A stretch of DNA of 64,000 nucleotides from Streptomyces sp. R33 (GTDB lineage Bacteria > Actinomycetota > Actinomycetes > Streptomycetales > Streptomycetaceae): the NCBI RefSeq assembly GCF_041200175.1, contig NZ_CP165727.1, forward strand, positions 744,001 to 808,000, in the 5' to 3' direction. Positions 27,582 through 36,750 of the stretch are shown in pieces. The notes beneath the pieces are model-generated. The model was not told where the DNA came from and searched no databases. It saw nothing but the letters and a program-made list of their open reading frames with translations. A program made the position numbers and the translations under genes. Each line of letters begins with the position of its first letter. Position 1 is the stretch's first letter.

Positions 27582-28199
27582 TCAAAGGCTCGCGAAGAGG
27601 TCGTCGAGCGGGGCCGGGACCCGTCCGGGGTCGAGGGCCTCCACCAGGAGACGGCCGTAGCGGATCTTGCGGCCCTTCTTCGTGCCGAGGAAGCGCCGCA
27701 ACTGCTGGTGCCGGGGCCGGCCATGGTGGGAGGGCTGGCGCAGGAACGTCTGCCAGGCACGCAGGTCGCCCTCGGCCAGGATGATCTCCTCGACCCTCGC
27801 CGGTCCCAGCGCGCGGATGAACTCGTCCTCCAGGTCCGCCGCGCACACGAAGAAACCCGGGCCCGGCGCCCCGGACCGATTCAGGGCACGGTCGTAGTAG
27901 CGCTGCTCGCGCTCGTCGCACAACCCCGTCAGGCGCAGGCCGAGCCCGGGCGGCCCGAGAAGGCCTGCGTAGCGCCCCACGCTCATCGCACCGCCCATCG
28001 ACACGACGCCCACCCCTTCGGCCGCGAGGTCCCGGCCGCGCAGGGTGGCCAGCGCCTCGACGGCCGCGAGGTCACTCAGCCCTTCCAGCAGAACCGCCGT
28101 CCGCAGCCCCAGTTGCTCCGCCATATCGCCCGCCGGTCCGCCGGGACCGCCGGTCGCCCAGCGGCCGACCGCGTCCCGGAACGCCCCGATGTCCACCAT
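27582..28199 (-). CDS. Stand-alone TOPRIM protein (OLD-type)
   Basis: 205 residues with a TOPRIM core: the glutamate motif VLLEGLSDLAAVEAL (Glu about 39) and the acidic motif GLCDERE (Asp about 95). TOPRIM domains with LLEG-x-SD are the nuclease half of OLD-family proteins, but the ABC ATPase half is absent and the gene is not truncated by a frameshift. It may be a metal-dependent nuclease or nucleotidyl hydrolase. Start uncertain because no clear ribosome binding site is seen. Confidence 0.7.
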   Translation of the reverse strand: MVDIGAFRDAVGRWATGGPGGPAGDMAEQLGLRTAVLLEGLSDLAAVEALATLRGRDLAAEGVGVVSMGGAMSVGRYAGLLGPPGLGLRLTGLCDEREQRYYDRALNRSGAPGPGFFVCAADLEDEFIRALGPARVEEIILAEGDLRAWQTFLRQPSHHGRPRHQQLRRFLGTKKGRKIRYGRLLVEALDPGRVPAPLDDLFASL

Positions 28200-28448
28200 G
28201 GAGCAAGTCTGCACGGACACCGACCGGTACGGCACGGAATTTTGCCCGGCGCCGTCCAGGTCCCGGGGATTGTGCGACACCCGCCGCCGTACCCGTACTG
28301 CAACGGAGGGAGGAGCGCGAGGCGTGCGACGGCGCGCGTGGGTACGGGCCGCATGCTGGCCTCTCGTACGGTCGCCACGGGCATCGCCCGTTCGGCCCGG
28401 TCCCCACCCGCTGCGCGGCCTTCGTACCGCCCGAACCCCCGGAGAAAC

Positions 28449-29717
28449 ATGGCCGAGCCCGCAGCCCCTCAGGCCACTGCCGCGACGCTGCTGCGCCGCC
28501 CGCAGTTGTGGCTGGTACCCACGGTCCTCACCGGGCTGCTCGCCCTGCTGCTGTCCCTCCTTTACATGGGCGGCATCGTCAATCCCAACCGGGACCTCCG
28601 CGACCTGCCCATCGCCCTCGTCAACGACGACATCGGCAAACCGCCGCCCGGGCAGCAGGAGAACCTGGGCACACAGGTCACGACCGCCATCGCAGCCGAC
28701 ACCGGGGGCGGCAAGGCCGAGTGGCGCACACTGACCCGTGTCCAGGCCCAGGATCAGCTCGACTCGGGCAAGGTCTACGGCGCCCTGATCGTCCCGGCCG
28801 GCTTCACGGACGACGTCACCGCCCTCACCACGCCGGGGGCGACCCGAGCGCCGACGATCACCGTGCTCACCAATCCCGGCAAGGGCAGCCTCGGCTCCTC
28901 CCTCGCCAGTCAGATCACGACCAAGGCCGCGCACCAGGCGTCCCAGACCATCGGCAGGCAGCTCGCGGCAGCGGCCGGCGCCCAGGCGAGTCCCACCGGG
29001 AAACTGCTGCTCGCCGACCCGGTGAACGTCGTCACCCAGGTCGGGCACCCGATCGGCATTCACAGCGGCCTCGGCCTGACCGCCTTCTACTACACCCTGT
29101 TGCTCGTGCTGGCCGGGTTCATGGGCGGCAACGTGATCAGCAACGGCGTCGACACGGCCCTCGGCTACGCGGACAACGAGATCGGCCCGTGGCACACCCG
29201 CCGGCCCACCGTGCCGATCAGCCGCACCCAGACGCTGCTGCTGAAGATGGTGATGACCGCGGGCATCACGCTCGTCAGTGCCTCGCTGGTCCTCGTCGCC
29301 TGCGTCGGCATCCTCGGTATGGACGCGTCCCAGCTGCCCCTGCTGTGGGTCTACTCGTACTGTGCGGCCCTCGCCGTCGGCCTGGGCGTGCAGGCCATCA
29401 ATGCCGCGTTCGGCGGGATCGGCCAACTGGTGTCGATGTTCGTGTTCATCGTCCTGGGCCTGCCTTCGTCGGGCGCCACCGTGCCGCTCCAGGCCGTACC
29501 CGGCTTCTACCGGTTCCTGTCCCACTTCGAGCCCATGCGGCAGCTCAGCGACGGGGTGCGCGCGATCCTCTACTTCGACGCCCGTGGCGATGCGGGGCTC
29601 ACCCGTTCCTGGATCATGATCGCGATCGGCGTCGTCCTCGCCCTGCTCTTCGGCTTCGCCATGACCACGTACTACGACCGCAAGGGGCACAAGCGCCTCA
29701 CCCCGCAAGCCGCCTGA
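28449..29717 (+). CDS. ABC-2-like membrane protein (YhgE/DUF3533 type)
   Basis: 422 residues. One N-terminal membrane helix (LWLVPTVLTGLLALLLSLLY), then a large outside loop of about 150 residues beginning NPNRDLRDLPIALVNDD, then about five to six helices ending at FGFAMTTYYDRKG. This topology is that of YhgE/Pip and DUF3533 proteins, related to ABC-2 permeases and type VII-associated membrane proteins. No ATPase gene is next to it. GGAG 4 bases before the ATG supports the start. Confidence 0.75.
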   Translation: MAEPAAPQATAATLLRRPQLWLVPTVLTGLLALLLSLLYMGGIVNPNRDLRDLPIALVNDDIGKPPPGQQENLGTQVTTAIAADTGGGKAEWRTLTRVQAQDQLDSGKVYGALIVPAGFTDDVTALTTPGATRAPTITVLTNPGKGSLGSSLASQITTKAAHQASQTIGRQLAAAAGAQASPTGKLLLADPVNVVTQVGHPIGIHSGLGLTAFYYTLLLVLAGFMGGNVISNGVDTALGYADNEIGPWHTRRPTVPISRTQTLLLKMVMTAGITLVSASLVLVACVGILGMDASQLPLLWVYSYCAALAVGLGVQAINAAFGGIGQLVSMFVFIVLGLPSSGATVPLQAVPGFYRFLSHFEPMRQLSDGVRAILYFDARGDAGLTRSWIMIAIGVVLALLFGFAMTTYYDRKGHKRLTPQAA

Positions 29718-29736
29718 CCCCGTGAAACCCGGCCGG

Positions 29737-29850
29737 TCACTTTCCCACGGTGTTCATGAGGACGATCGCCGCGAGGTCGGCGAGGATGACGAAGAGGATT
29801 CCGATGATCATCGCCCAAGCCCTGCGCGATTCATCCATGTTCACGTCCAT
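29737..29850 (-). CDS. 37-residue single-span membrane protein
   Basis: Starts MDVNMDESRRAWAMIIGILF and has one hydrophobic helix (about 12-33). GGAGGTGA, a near-perfect ribosome binding site, lies 5 bases before the ATG at 29850. That strength makes this tiny gene credible. Function unknown. Confidence 0.65.
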   Translation of the reverse strand: MDVNMDESRRAWAMIIGILFVILADLAAIVLMNTVGK

Positions 29851-29966
29851 GGGATCACCTCCCGGCTGACGCGCGCGTCGCGCGCACGAGCAAGGGCCGC
29901 ACAGCACTCCGGCCCGCGTCTTCCATGATGGACCCGTTGCGCCGGGCGCACCCGCGCACGTGCGTC

Positions 29967-30857
29967 TTACGGCGGGGGCCGGGTGTCGTCCGGGCGGAGG
30001 GCGGTGCGGACGCCGGTGACGACCACGGTGATCAGGCAGAGGGCGATGATGGTCTCTGCCCACAGGAAGGCGAACCAGTCCAGCACACAGCCGATCGGTG
30101 GTGTGCCGGGGGCCGTGTTGCGGAACGCCGAGAGGGCGAACAGGGTGGCGGCCATCCACGCGAGGGCGGGCCAGACCAGGCCCTCGGTGCGGGTCGTCAG
30201 GTACCAGGTGCCCAGGAGCACGGACGCCGCCAGCGCCCACATCACGACCATCATGAAGACCGCGAAGACGATCAGGCTGCCCGATCGGGACAGCCTCAGC
30301 GCCACGACGGCCTCCTGCCGGGAGGGCTCGGGTTCCGCGGAGATCGAGAAGAGCGTGTCGTTGTTGGTGAACAGCAGGCGCACCGGCACCTGCTTGCCTC
30401 CCAACTGCGCCCTGAACGCGATGGCGGTCTCGTAGGTGTCGAACGGGTAGTCGCTGATCGACCCACCCGCGAGTGCGACCTGCACGTCCCTGGTCTCGAG
30501 CCGCTCGTGCGCCGGGAACTCCAGGTCGCCGAGGGTGGCCCCGGAGGTCTGGAGACTGAGATCGGCCACCGGGGCGGCTCCCTCCGTCTCGCCGAGGGTC
30601 CCTCGCGGGGTGACCCAGACGCGCAGTACCAGCTCTCTGGCCGTGGCGTCGACGTGTTGGACGGCGGCTGCCACGTCCACCCGGTCGGCGGCTGAGGATC
30701 CGACGGTGTGGACCGTGTCGCCCGCCTGGCGCTCGGTGAACTGCAGCCACGAGCCCACGCCCACCGCCACCACGATCAGGATCGCGATGGGCAGCAGGAC
30801 CGGCAGGATCGACCCCCCGGAGCGGCGGGGGCGGGGCGGGTCCGGCGGTGCGGCCAT
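29967..30857 (-). CDS. DUF4436 membrane protein
   Basis: 296 residues: an N-terminal membrane helix (ILPVLLPIAILIVVAVGVGS), an external beta-rich region of about 150 residues with YPFDTYETAIAFRAQL (the DUF4436 signature YPFDxY), and three or so C-terminal helices (LIVFAVFMMVVMWALAASV, ALAWMAATLFALSAF, IIALCLITVVVTGV). GGAG 5 bases before the ATG. Function unknown. Confidence 0.8.
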   Translation of the reverse strand: MAAPPDPPRPRRSGGSILPVLLPIAILIVVAVGVGSWLQFTERQAGDTVHTVGSSAADRVDVAAAVQHVDATARELVLRVWVTPRGTLGETEGAAPVADLSLQTSGATLGDLEFPAHERLETRDVQVALAGGSISDYPFDTYETAIAFRAQLGGKQVPVRLLFTNNDTLFSISAEPEPSRQEAVVALRLSRSGSLIVFAVFMMVVMWALAASVLLGTWYLTTRTEGLVWPALAWMAATLFALSAFRNTAPGTPPIGCVLDWFAFLWAETIIALCLITVVVTGVRTALRPDDTRPPP

Positions 30858-31077
30858 GGTGACTCCGACGAGGTGGGAAGGGGAACGGACTCGGCCTGCC
30901 CGTGATGCGGCGCGCGTCCATCGTGTCGGACGGGCCGGGGGTTACGGGTGGTGACCGCTCCGCGTGCACCCGAACGCGCTACCCGGTAGCGTCGAAAGGG
31001 CGCGTTCCGCCCAAACCGTTGCGGCCTGGTCCCGCCAGTGGCTGCTGCCGGAGACGTCGGCAGAGGAACGAGAACAC

Positions 31078-32625
31078 ATGCCGAAGCACAGCATCCACGC
31101 GGTGGCTGCCGCGGCCGCTCTGGCCTGCCTGGCGGCACTCGGCCCCACACCCGGCAGCGCCCCCTCAGCAGCTGCCCGGGGTGCCGGGCCCAGCCCGGCA
31201 GCCCCCCGGTTCGTGCCCGGCGCCTGTCCGAAGCCGCCCGAGCCCATCGAGGCGCTGAGCAAAGCCCGGTGCGGTGTCCTGGAGGTCCCCGAGAACCGCT
31301 CCCGCCCCGGCAGCCGGACCATCAAGCTGGCCGTGGCGAGGATCCCGGCCGCTGCGGACAAGCCCGCCGCGGAGCCGGTGGTGTTCATGGCCGGCGGTCC
31401 CGGTGCCGACACGTTCGACGACATTCCCTTCCTCATCGACTCCGGTCTGAACAAGGACCGCGAGCTGATCGTCATGGCCCAGCGCGGCAACCTCTACGAC
31501 CGGCCGAACCTCGCCTGCCCGGAGGTCGACCGGTTCAACGCGCAGGCCGTGGGCCTGGGATACGACTCGCAGCAGGCGGAAGACATCATGCTGAAGGCGG
31601 TGAAGGACTGCCGGGCCCGCCTGACGGCCGACGGCGTCGACCTGAGCGCCTACAACACCACCGAGAACGCCGCGGACTTCGCCGACCTGCGCAAGGCGCT
31701 GGACATCCCCCGGTGGAACGTCTACGGGTACTCCTACGGCACCAACCTGGCCCTCACGTACCTGCGCCTGCACCCCGAGGGAATCCGCTCGGTGGCGATC
31801 GACTCGATCGCACCTTCCCAGTTCGTGACCCTGCCGTGGACATGGGGCAGCACCGCGGAGGGAATCCACAACATCTTCCAGGCGTGCGCGGCGCAGCCCG
31901 CCTGCAAGGACCGGTACCCGGACCTCCCCGGCCTGCTGACGGAGCAGGTGCGCAAGCTGGAGGCCAACCCCCTGACGCTGAACGTCACGCCGCAGGGCGG
32001 AGGCAAGCCGGTCAAGACCGTCCTCGACGGGGGCGCCCTGCTGAACCTGATCGTCGCCTTCACCCCCCGGCCCAAGGACATTCCGGCGGCGCTCGACGAG
32101 CTCAGCCGCGGCAACCCGGAGCGCTTCGCGCAGGCCCGGGCGGCCGGCTCGGTCCAGAAGACCGGCGAATTCGCGCACGGCCTGACGAACTCGATCGCGT
32201 GCAGCGAGTGGGCTCCGGGCTACTCGGAAGCCGACGTGCTGAAGGCGGGGCAGAAGGCCTACCCCGAGTGGCCGGACACGGTCCTGGCCCAGGCGCCGCA
32301 ACTGCCCTTCCAGTACCCGGTGTGCGGGGTCTGGAACGTTCCGGACCGTGCGAAGATCCAGCGGGTGCCCACGTTCAGTGCGGTGCCGGCGCTCGTCGTC
32401 TCCGGCACGTTCGACGTGAAGACCGGGGCGAGTTGGGCGAAGGGCGTGGCTGACAACCTGTCCAATTCAACCTCCGTGCTGGTTCCCGGAATCGGCCACT
32501 GGGTGGTCCCGCAGTCGCCGTGCGCGCAGCGCGTACTGGCGTCGTTCTTCGCTCGCCCGACCGCTCCCGACACCTCGTGCGTGGACGGCCTCGAACCCGC
32601 ACCGTTCACCATCATCCCGAAATGA
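31078..32625 (+). CDS. Secreted alpha/beta hydrolase, peptidase-like (tandem copy 1)
   Basis: 515 residues with a Sec signal (about 1-33, Ala-rich, ending SAAARG). Triad candidates: Ser about 219 in YGYSYGT, Asp in SGTFDVKTGA and His in IGHWVVPQSPC; an MAGGPGAD oxyanion loop at about 104. It resembles the Tap-like hydrolases, S33-type. The following gene is a full-length paralogue 12 bases downstream, so the pair arose by tandem duplication and is probably one transcript. Weak ribosome binding site (AGAGGAACGAG). Confidence 0.82.
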   Translation: MPKHSIHAVAAAAALACLAALGPTPGSAPSAAARGAGPSPAAPRFVPGACPKPPEPIEALSKARCGVLEVPENRSRPGSRTIKLAVARIPAAADKPAAEPVVFMAGGPGADTFDDIPFLIDSGLNKDRELIVMAQRGNLYDRPNLACPEVDRFNAQAVGLGYDSQQAEDIMLKAVKDCRARLTADGVDLSAYNTTENAADFADLRKALDIPRWNVYGYSYGTNLALTYLRLHPEGIRSVAIDSIAPSQFVTLPWTWGSTAEGIHNIFQACAAQPACKDRYPDLPGLLTEQVRKLEANPLTLNVTPQGGGKPVKTVLDGGALLNLIVAFTPRPKDIPAALDELSRGNPERFAQARAAGSVQKTGEFAHGLTNSIACSEWAPGYSEADVLKAGQKAYPEWPDTVLAQAPQLPFQYPVCGVWNVPDRAKIQRVPTFSAVPALVVSGTFDVKTGASWAKGVADNLSNSTSVLVPGIGHWVVPQSPCAQRVLASFFARPTAPDTSCVDGLEPAPFTIIPK

Positions 32626-32637
32626 CCGGGAGGGCAG

Positions 32638-34254
32638 ATGACGCTCCAGCACGCGCCCCGTCGTCGGCGCACCGTGCGGCGACTGCAGGCCACGTCGGCC
32701 GGAATAGCGACCGGTCTCCTCGTCACCGGCCTGCTCGCAGCGCCCGCTCAGGCGCAGTCCCGCACGGAAGCCAGCCCCAGCCCGGAAGCGCCGATCGGGA
32801 CGGCCGCCCGAACGGTGGGCGACGCCAGCTACGAACCGGGCCCCTGCCCCAAGACGCCGGAACCGATCGAGGCGCTCGAGGGGGCCCGTTGCGGAACCCT
32901 CACCGTGCCCGAGAACCGCGCCAAACCGACCGGTAAGACGATCAAACTCGGTGTCGCGATCGTGCCCGCCCGGTCCGCCACACCGAAACCCGACCCCATC
33001 GTGTGGCTCGCGGGCGGACCCGGTGACGACGCGGTCGGGGAGGCGAAGATGGCGGTCGACGGCGGCCTGAACCGCGACCGCGACCTGATCCTCATGTCCC
33101 AGCGCGGCACGTACTCGGCCGAGCCGAACGTCCTCTGCCCCAACATCGACAAGTTCAACGCGCAAGCGGTCAGCCTCGTCTACGACGCTCCGTCCACCGA
33201 GCGCCTGCACGTCGCGGCCACGAAGGCCTGCCGCGACCAGCTGGCGGCCCGCGGGATCGACCTCGGCGCCTACAACGACACCGAGAGCGCCGCCGACTAC
33301 GACGACCTGCGCACCGCGCTCGGCATCAAGCAATGGAACGTGTACGCCATCTCCTACGGCACCCACCTGGCACTCGTCTCCATGCGTCTGCACCCCGACG
33401 GGCTCCGCTCGGTGGCCCTCGACGGCATACTGCCGCCGTCCAAGGGCGGATCGGCCATGACCTGGAGCAGCGCCCGGCAGGGCATCGACGGCCTGTTCAA
33501 GGCCTGCGCGGACCAGCCCGCGTGCAACGAGCGCTACCCGAACCTGTCGGCCACCTTCGACAAGCTCGTACGCGACCTCGAAGCGAAGCCGGTCACGACC
33601 ACCGTCACGCTCCCCGGGAGCGACAAGCCGGTGAAAGTCGTGCTGGACGGCGGGGCGCTGGTGAACTGGATGACCTCCGCCACCCACGTGGCGCCCCAAG
33701 TACCCATCGCGCTCGACGAGCTGGCGCACGGCAAGCCCCAGCGGATCGCCAAGCAGTACGCCGGCGGCAAGCTCAGCCCCCAGGCCATGGGCAGGACTGC
33801 GCACGGTCTCGTCTACGGCGTCTTCTGCAGCGAGTGGACGCCGTACGAGAGCCAGGAACAGGCGCTCCGAGGCGGACAGGAAGCATTCCCGTCGTTCCCC
33901 CGCTCGGTACAGGCCCAGGCTCCGCAGCTCACGTCCCTCCGTCCGGACTGCGACGTCTGGAACGTCCCCGCGGCGGCACCCTCGATCCGGGACGCCACAC
34001 GCGGCGACATCCCCACCCTCGCCCTCTCGGGCAGCTTCGACTCCCAGACCGGCGCGGACAACGGGCCGTACGTCGCCCGTACGCTGAGCAAGGCCAAGGT
34101 CGTCACGATCCCCTACGAGCCGCACGTGGTGTTCGCCACCTCGAAGTGCGCCCAGGAGATCACCGCCTCGTTCTTCGACCACCCGGCCGCACCGAACACC
34201 GGATGCGTGAACAGCCTCGAACCGCCGGAGTTCGAGATCGGCCCGAAGAGCTGA
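32638..34254 (+). CDS. Secreted alpha/beta hydrolase, peptidase-like (tandem copy 2)
   Basis: 538 residues, paralogue of the upstream gene along its whole length (shared PCPK-x-PEPIEAL, ARCG-x-L-x-VPENR, AGGPG, KFNAQAV, CSEW). The Sec signal ends near APAQAQS. The nucleophile elbow reads YAISYGT instead of GYSYGT, so the usual first Gly of GxSxG is Ala while the Ser is kept. Asp (SGSFDSQTGA) and His (EPHVVFATSKC) are present. GGGAGGG immediately before the ATG supports the start. The changed elbow may alter specificity. Confidence 0.82.
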   Translation: MTLQHAPRRRRTVRRLQATSAGIATGLLVTGLLAAPAQAQSRTEASPSPEAPIGTAARTVGDASYEPGPCPKTPEPIEALEGARCGTLTVPENRAKPTGKTIKLGVAIVPARSATPKPDPIVWLAGGPGDDAVGEAKMAVDGGLNRDRDLILMSQRGTYSAEPNVLCPNIDKFNAQAVSLVYDAPSTERLHVAATKACRDQLAARGIDLGAYNDTESAADYDDLRTALGIKQWNVYAISYGTHLALVSMRLHPDGLRSVALDGILPPSKGGSAMTWSSARQGIDGLFKACADQPACNERYPNLSATFDKLVRDLEAKPVTTTVTLPGSDKPVKVVLDGGALVNWMTSATHVAPQVPIALDELAHGKPQRIAKQYAGGKLSPQAMGRTAHGLVYGVFCSEWTPYESQEQALRGGQEAFPSFPRSVQAQAPQLTSLRPDCDVWNVPAAAPSIRDATRGDIPTLALSGSFDSQTGADNGPYVARTLSKAKVVTIPYEPHVVFATSKCAQEITASFFDHPAAPNTGCVNSLEPPEFEIGPKS

Positions 34255-34500
34255 CCTCACATGAACGCACGTACAGCGCTGACCGCCGCCGGGGACGGCA
34301 TCGGTCGGGCTGCCGAGGGGTCCACTGGCCACGGCGGCTGAGCGGCCCTGGGGGCCGGATTGTCAAGCCCCGACTTTCCGTGGCGTGACCGGGGCGCCCG
34401 GCCGGGGCGCAATGGAAGCACGGACGACGGCACGGAGGCGCAGACAGCACCCCCGCCCGTCCGGAGCCCGGCCCCCTCGACCCCGTAAGGACCCTCTCCC

Positions 34501-34929
34501 ATGGCCGTCACCAGGACCCGACGCATCGTTCCCGCCCTCATGGTCGCCACCGCTCTCGCCACCGGCGGCGTCTCGCTGAGCAGCACCGCCTTCGCGGCCC
34601 CCAGCGCCGCACCCGCCAACATCACCACCGACGCCGACGACCCCGGCCTGGTGAAGTTCCTCAAGCGCTCCACGCTCGAGAAGATCTCCAAGGGCGGCGA
34701 CCTCCTGACGAAGGTCCCCGCCGGCGGCGGCGCGACCGGTGGCGACACCGAGCCCCCGAAGGGTGGCAGCACAGGAGCGGCAGGCGGAGACACCGAACCC
34801 CCCAAGGGGGGTGGCGGCACCGGAGCGGCCACGGGCGGAGACACCGGCACCTCCAGCGGCATCCCCGACGACTTCGACTACGGGGTCTGGGTCGGCGTCG
34901 ATCCCCGCTCGGGCCCCATCGTCAACTGA
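34501..34929 (+). CDS. Small secreted Gly/Thr/Pro-repeat protein
   Basis: 142 residues with a clear Sec signal (MVATALATGGVSLSSTAFA, cleavage about AFA-AP). The mature protein has a short helical part (LVKFLKRSTLEKISKGGDLL) and then imperfect repeats of GGDTEPPKGG or GGDTGT. There are no Cys residues. It ends IPDDFDYGVWVGVDPRSGPI. No known family. AAGGA lies about 9 bases before the ATG. Possibly a cell-wall or matrix-associated protein. Confidence 0.65.
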   Translation: MAVTRTRRIVPALMVATALATGGVSLSSTAFAAPSAAPANITTDADDPGLVKFLKRSTLEKISKGGDLLTKVPAGGGATGGDTEPPKGGSTGAAGGDTEPPKGGGGTGAATGGDTGTSSGIPDDFDYGVWVGVDPRSGPIVN

Positions 34930-34936
34930 ACCGTAC

Positions 34937-35971
34937 CTAGACCACCGGCGGGTTGAGCCGCGCGAAGCCCTCCTGCCGGTGGTACGGGAAGTACGGGTAC
35001 GGGGCCGTCCGGCTGCTCGCCGCGTCGAGCCTGGCCATCTGCTCGGGGGTGAGCGTCCAGCCCACGGCTCCGAGGTTCTGGCGCAGCTGTTCCTCGTTGC
35101 GGGCGCCGACGATGACGGAGGAGACGGTCGGCCGCTGCAACAGCCACCGCAGGGCGATCTGCGGGATCGCCTTCCCGGTTTCCTCCGCGATCTCGTCCAG
35201 GGCGTCGACCACCCGGTAGAGGTGCTCGTCCTCCACCGGCGGACCGTAATCGGCGGTGTCGTGCAGCCTGCTCCCGGCGGGCAGCGTCCGGCCCCGGCGG
35301 ATCTTGCCGGTGAGCCGGCCCCAGCCCAGGGGGCTCCACACGATCGCCCCCAGCCCCTGGTCGAGGCCGAGCGGCATCAGCTCCCATTCGTAGTCGCGGC
35401 CGATGAGGGAGTAGTAGACCTGGTGGGCGACGTAGCGCTCCCGACCGCGGCGGTCGGCGGTGGCGAGGGATTTCATCGCCTGCCAGCCGGAGAAGTTGGA
35501 GACGCCGAGATGACGGATCTTCCCGGCCCGGACCAGGTCGTCCAGGGTGGACAGCACCTCCTCCACGGGGGTGCCGGCGTCGTAGGCGTGCAGCTGGAAG
35601 AGGTCGATGTAGTCGGTGTCGAGGCGGCGCAGGGCGTCGTCGACGGACGCGATCAGGCGGGACCGCGAGGTGCCCGCGTCGCCGGGGCCGTCGCCCGTGG
35701 GCAGACCGGCCTTGGTGGAGATCAGCACCTGGTCGCGGCGCCCCTTGAGGGCGGCCCCCAGCACCTCCTCCGACGCGCCGTCGGAGTAGACGTCGGCGGT
35801 GTCGAACATGGTGATTCCCGCGTCGATGCAGATGTCCACGAGGCGGCGCGCCTCTTCCATACCCGTCTGCCCCCAGGCGCCGAAGAGCGGTCCCCGTCCG
35901 CCGAAGGTTCCGGCGCCGAAGCTGAGCGCGGGTACCTGAAGCCCGGACGTACCCAGTCGCCTGTACTCCAT
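34937..35971 (-). CDS. Aldo/keto reductase
   Basis: 344 residues of the AKR TIM barrel, voltage-gated-K-channel-beta-like/YhdN group: MFDTADVYSDGASEEVLG carries the catalytic Asp and Tyr, then ISTKAGL (Lys), DLFQLHAYD (His), GVSNFSGWQ and SVIVGARNEEQL (NADPH site). The start at 35971 (MEYRRLGTSGLQV) is favoured by AGGGG upstream. It is divergent from a TetR gene across an inverted repeat and is probably repressed by it. Confidence 0.9.
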   Translation of the reverse strand: MEYRRLGTSGLQVPALSFGAGTFGGRGPLFGAWGQTGMEEARRLVDICIDAGITMFDTADVYSDGASEEVLGAALKGRRDQVLISTKAGLPTGDGPGDAGTSRSRLIASVDDALRRLDTDYIDLFQLHAYDAGTPVEEVLSTLDDLVRAGKIRHLGVSNFSGWQAMKSLATADRRGRERYVAHQVYYSLIGRDYEWELMPLGLDQGLGAIVWSPLGWGRLTGKIRRGRTLPAGSRLHDTADYGPPVEDEHLYRVVDALDEIAEETGKAIPQIALRWLLQRPTVSSVIVGARNEEQLRQNLGAVGWTLTPEQMARLDAASSRTAPYPYFPYHRQEGFARLNPPVV

Positions 35972-36010
35972 GACGAATCCCCTCTCACGCACCCAACTAA
36001 TGGGGCCGCG

Positions 36011-36059
36011 GTTCCGTTAAGATGGCCTCAGCGTAACAAGGCCCGACGGTTAATGGAAC
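36011..36059. promoter_or_regulatory. Inverted repeat between aldo/keto reductase and TetR genes
   Basis: GTTCCGTTAA (36011-36020) and TTAATGGAAC (36050-36059) match 9 of 10 in inverted orientation with a 29-base spacer. They may be half-sites or two copies of one operator for the divergent TetR regulator. Confidence 0.45.
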
Positions 36060-36071
36060 AGGAGTCCCGTT

Positions 36072-36701
36072 ATGGAATTCGCGGAAGCCGAGGCCGAGGC
36101 CGACCCCGGGACCACCCGGCCCGGAGGGCGTACGGCGCGGGTGCGCACGGCGGTGCTGCGCGCCGCCGAAGACGTTCTGGCAGAGCGGGGCTTCGCCCAT
36201 CTGGACCTGACCGACATCGCGCGCCGCGCGGAGGTCGGGAAGACGACGGTCTACCGCCGCTGGGGCACGGTCTCGGGTCTCGTGACCGATCTGCTGCTGG
36301 ACATGGCGCAGCAGTCCGTACCGCGTACGGAGACGGGCTCGCTGCTCGGGGACCTGCGGGCCAACGCCCGTCTGGTGCAGCGGACGCTGGCCGATCCCCG
36401 GCAGGGTGCCCTGTTCAAGGCGGTGATCGCGGCCGGCACCTGTGACCCGAAGGCGGCTGAGGCGCTGTACGGCTTCTACACGGCCCGGGTCGAGGAATGG
36501 GCGCCGTGTGTCGAGCAGGCCGCCGCGCGCGGCGAGGTGCCGGAGGGCACCGACCCGCACGAGGTGATCCGCGCGGTGTCCGCCCCGCTGTACTACCGCC
36601 TCCTGACCACCGCCCTCCCGCTCGACGAGGCCACGGCCGACCGCTGCGCGACGGCCGCGGCGGTGGCCGCGCGTGCGGGGGCGTACGTACGCGAGGCGTA
36701 G
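36072..36701 (+). CDS. TetR-family regulator
   Basis: 209 residues with the TetR helix-turn-helix (VLRAAEDVLAERGFAHLDLT, then IARRAEVGKTTVYRRWG) and a TetR_C ligand domain. GGAG 7 bases before the ATG supports the start. Divergent from the aldo/keto reductase; probably an autoregulated local repressor. Confidence 0.87.
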   Translation: MEFAEAEAEADPGTTRPGGRTARVRTAVLRAAEDVLAERGFAHLDLTDIARRAEVGKTTVYRRWGTVSGLVTDLLLDMAQQSVPRTETGSLLGDLRANARLVQRTLADPRQGALFKAVIAAGTCDPKAAEALYGFYTARVEEWAPCVEQAAARGEVPEGTDPHEVIRAVSAPLYYRLLTTALPLDEATADRCATAAAVAARAGAYVREA

Positions 36702-36724
36702 CGGTCCGTTTGGCGTGGACGGGT

Positions 36725-36743
36725 TCCCGGGCCGAGCCCGGGA
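36725..36743. terminator. Short hairpin between convergent genes
   Basis: TCCCGGG/CCCGGGA (7 bp, 5-base loop) in the 49-base gap between the convergent TetR and deacetylase genes. Confidence 0.4.
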
Positions 36744-36750
36744 GGGGTCC

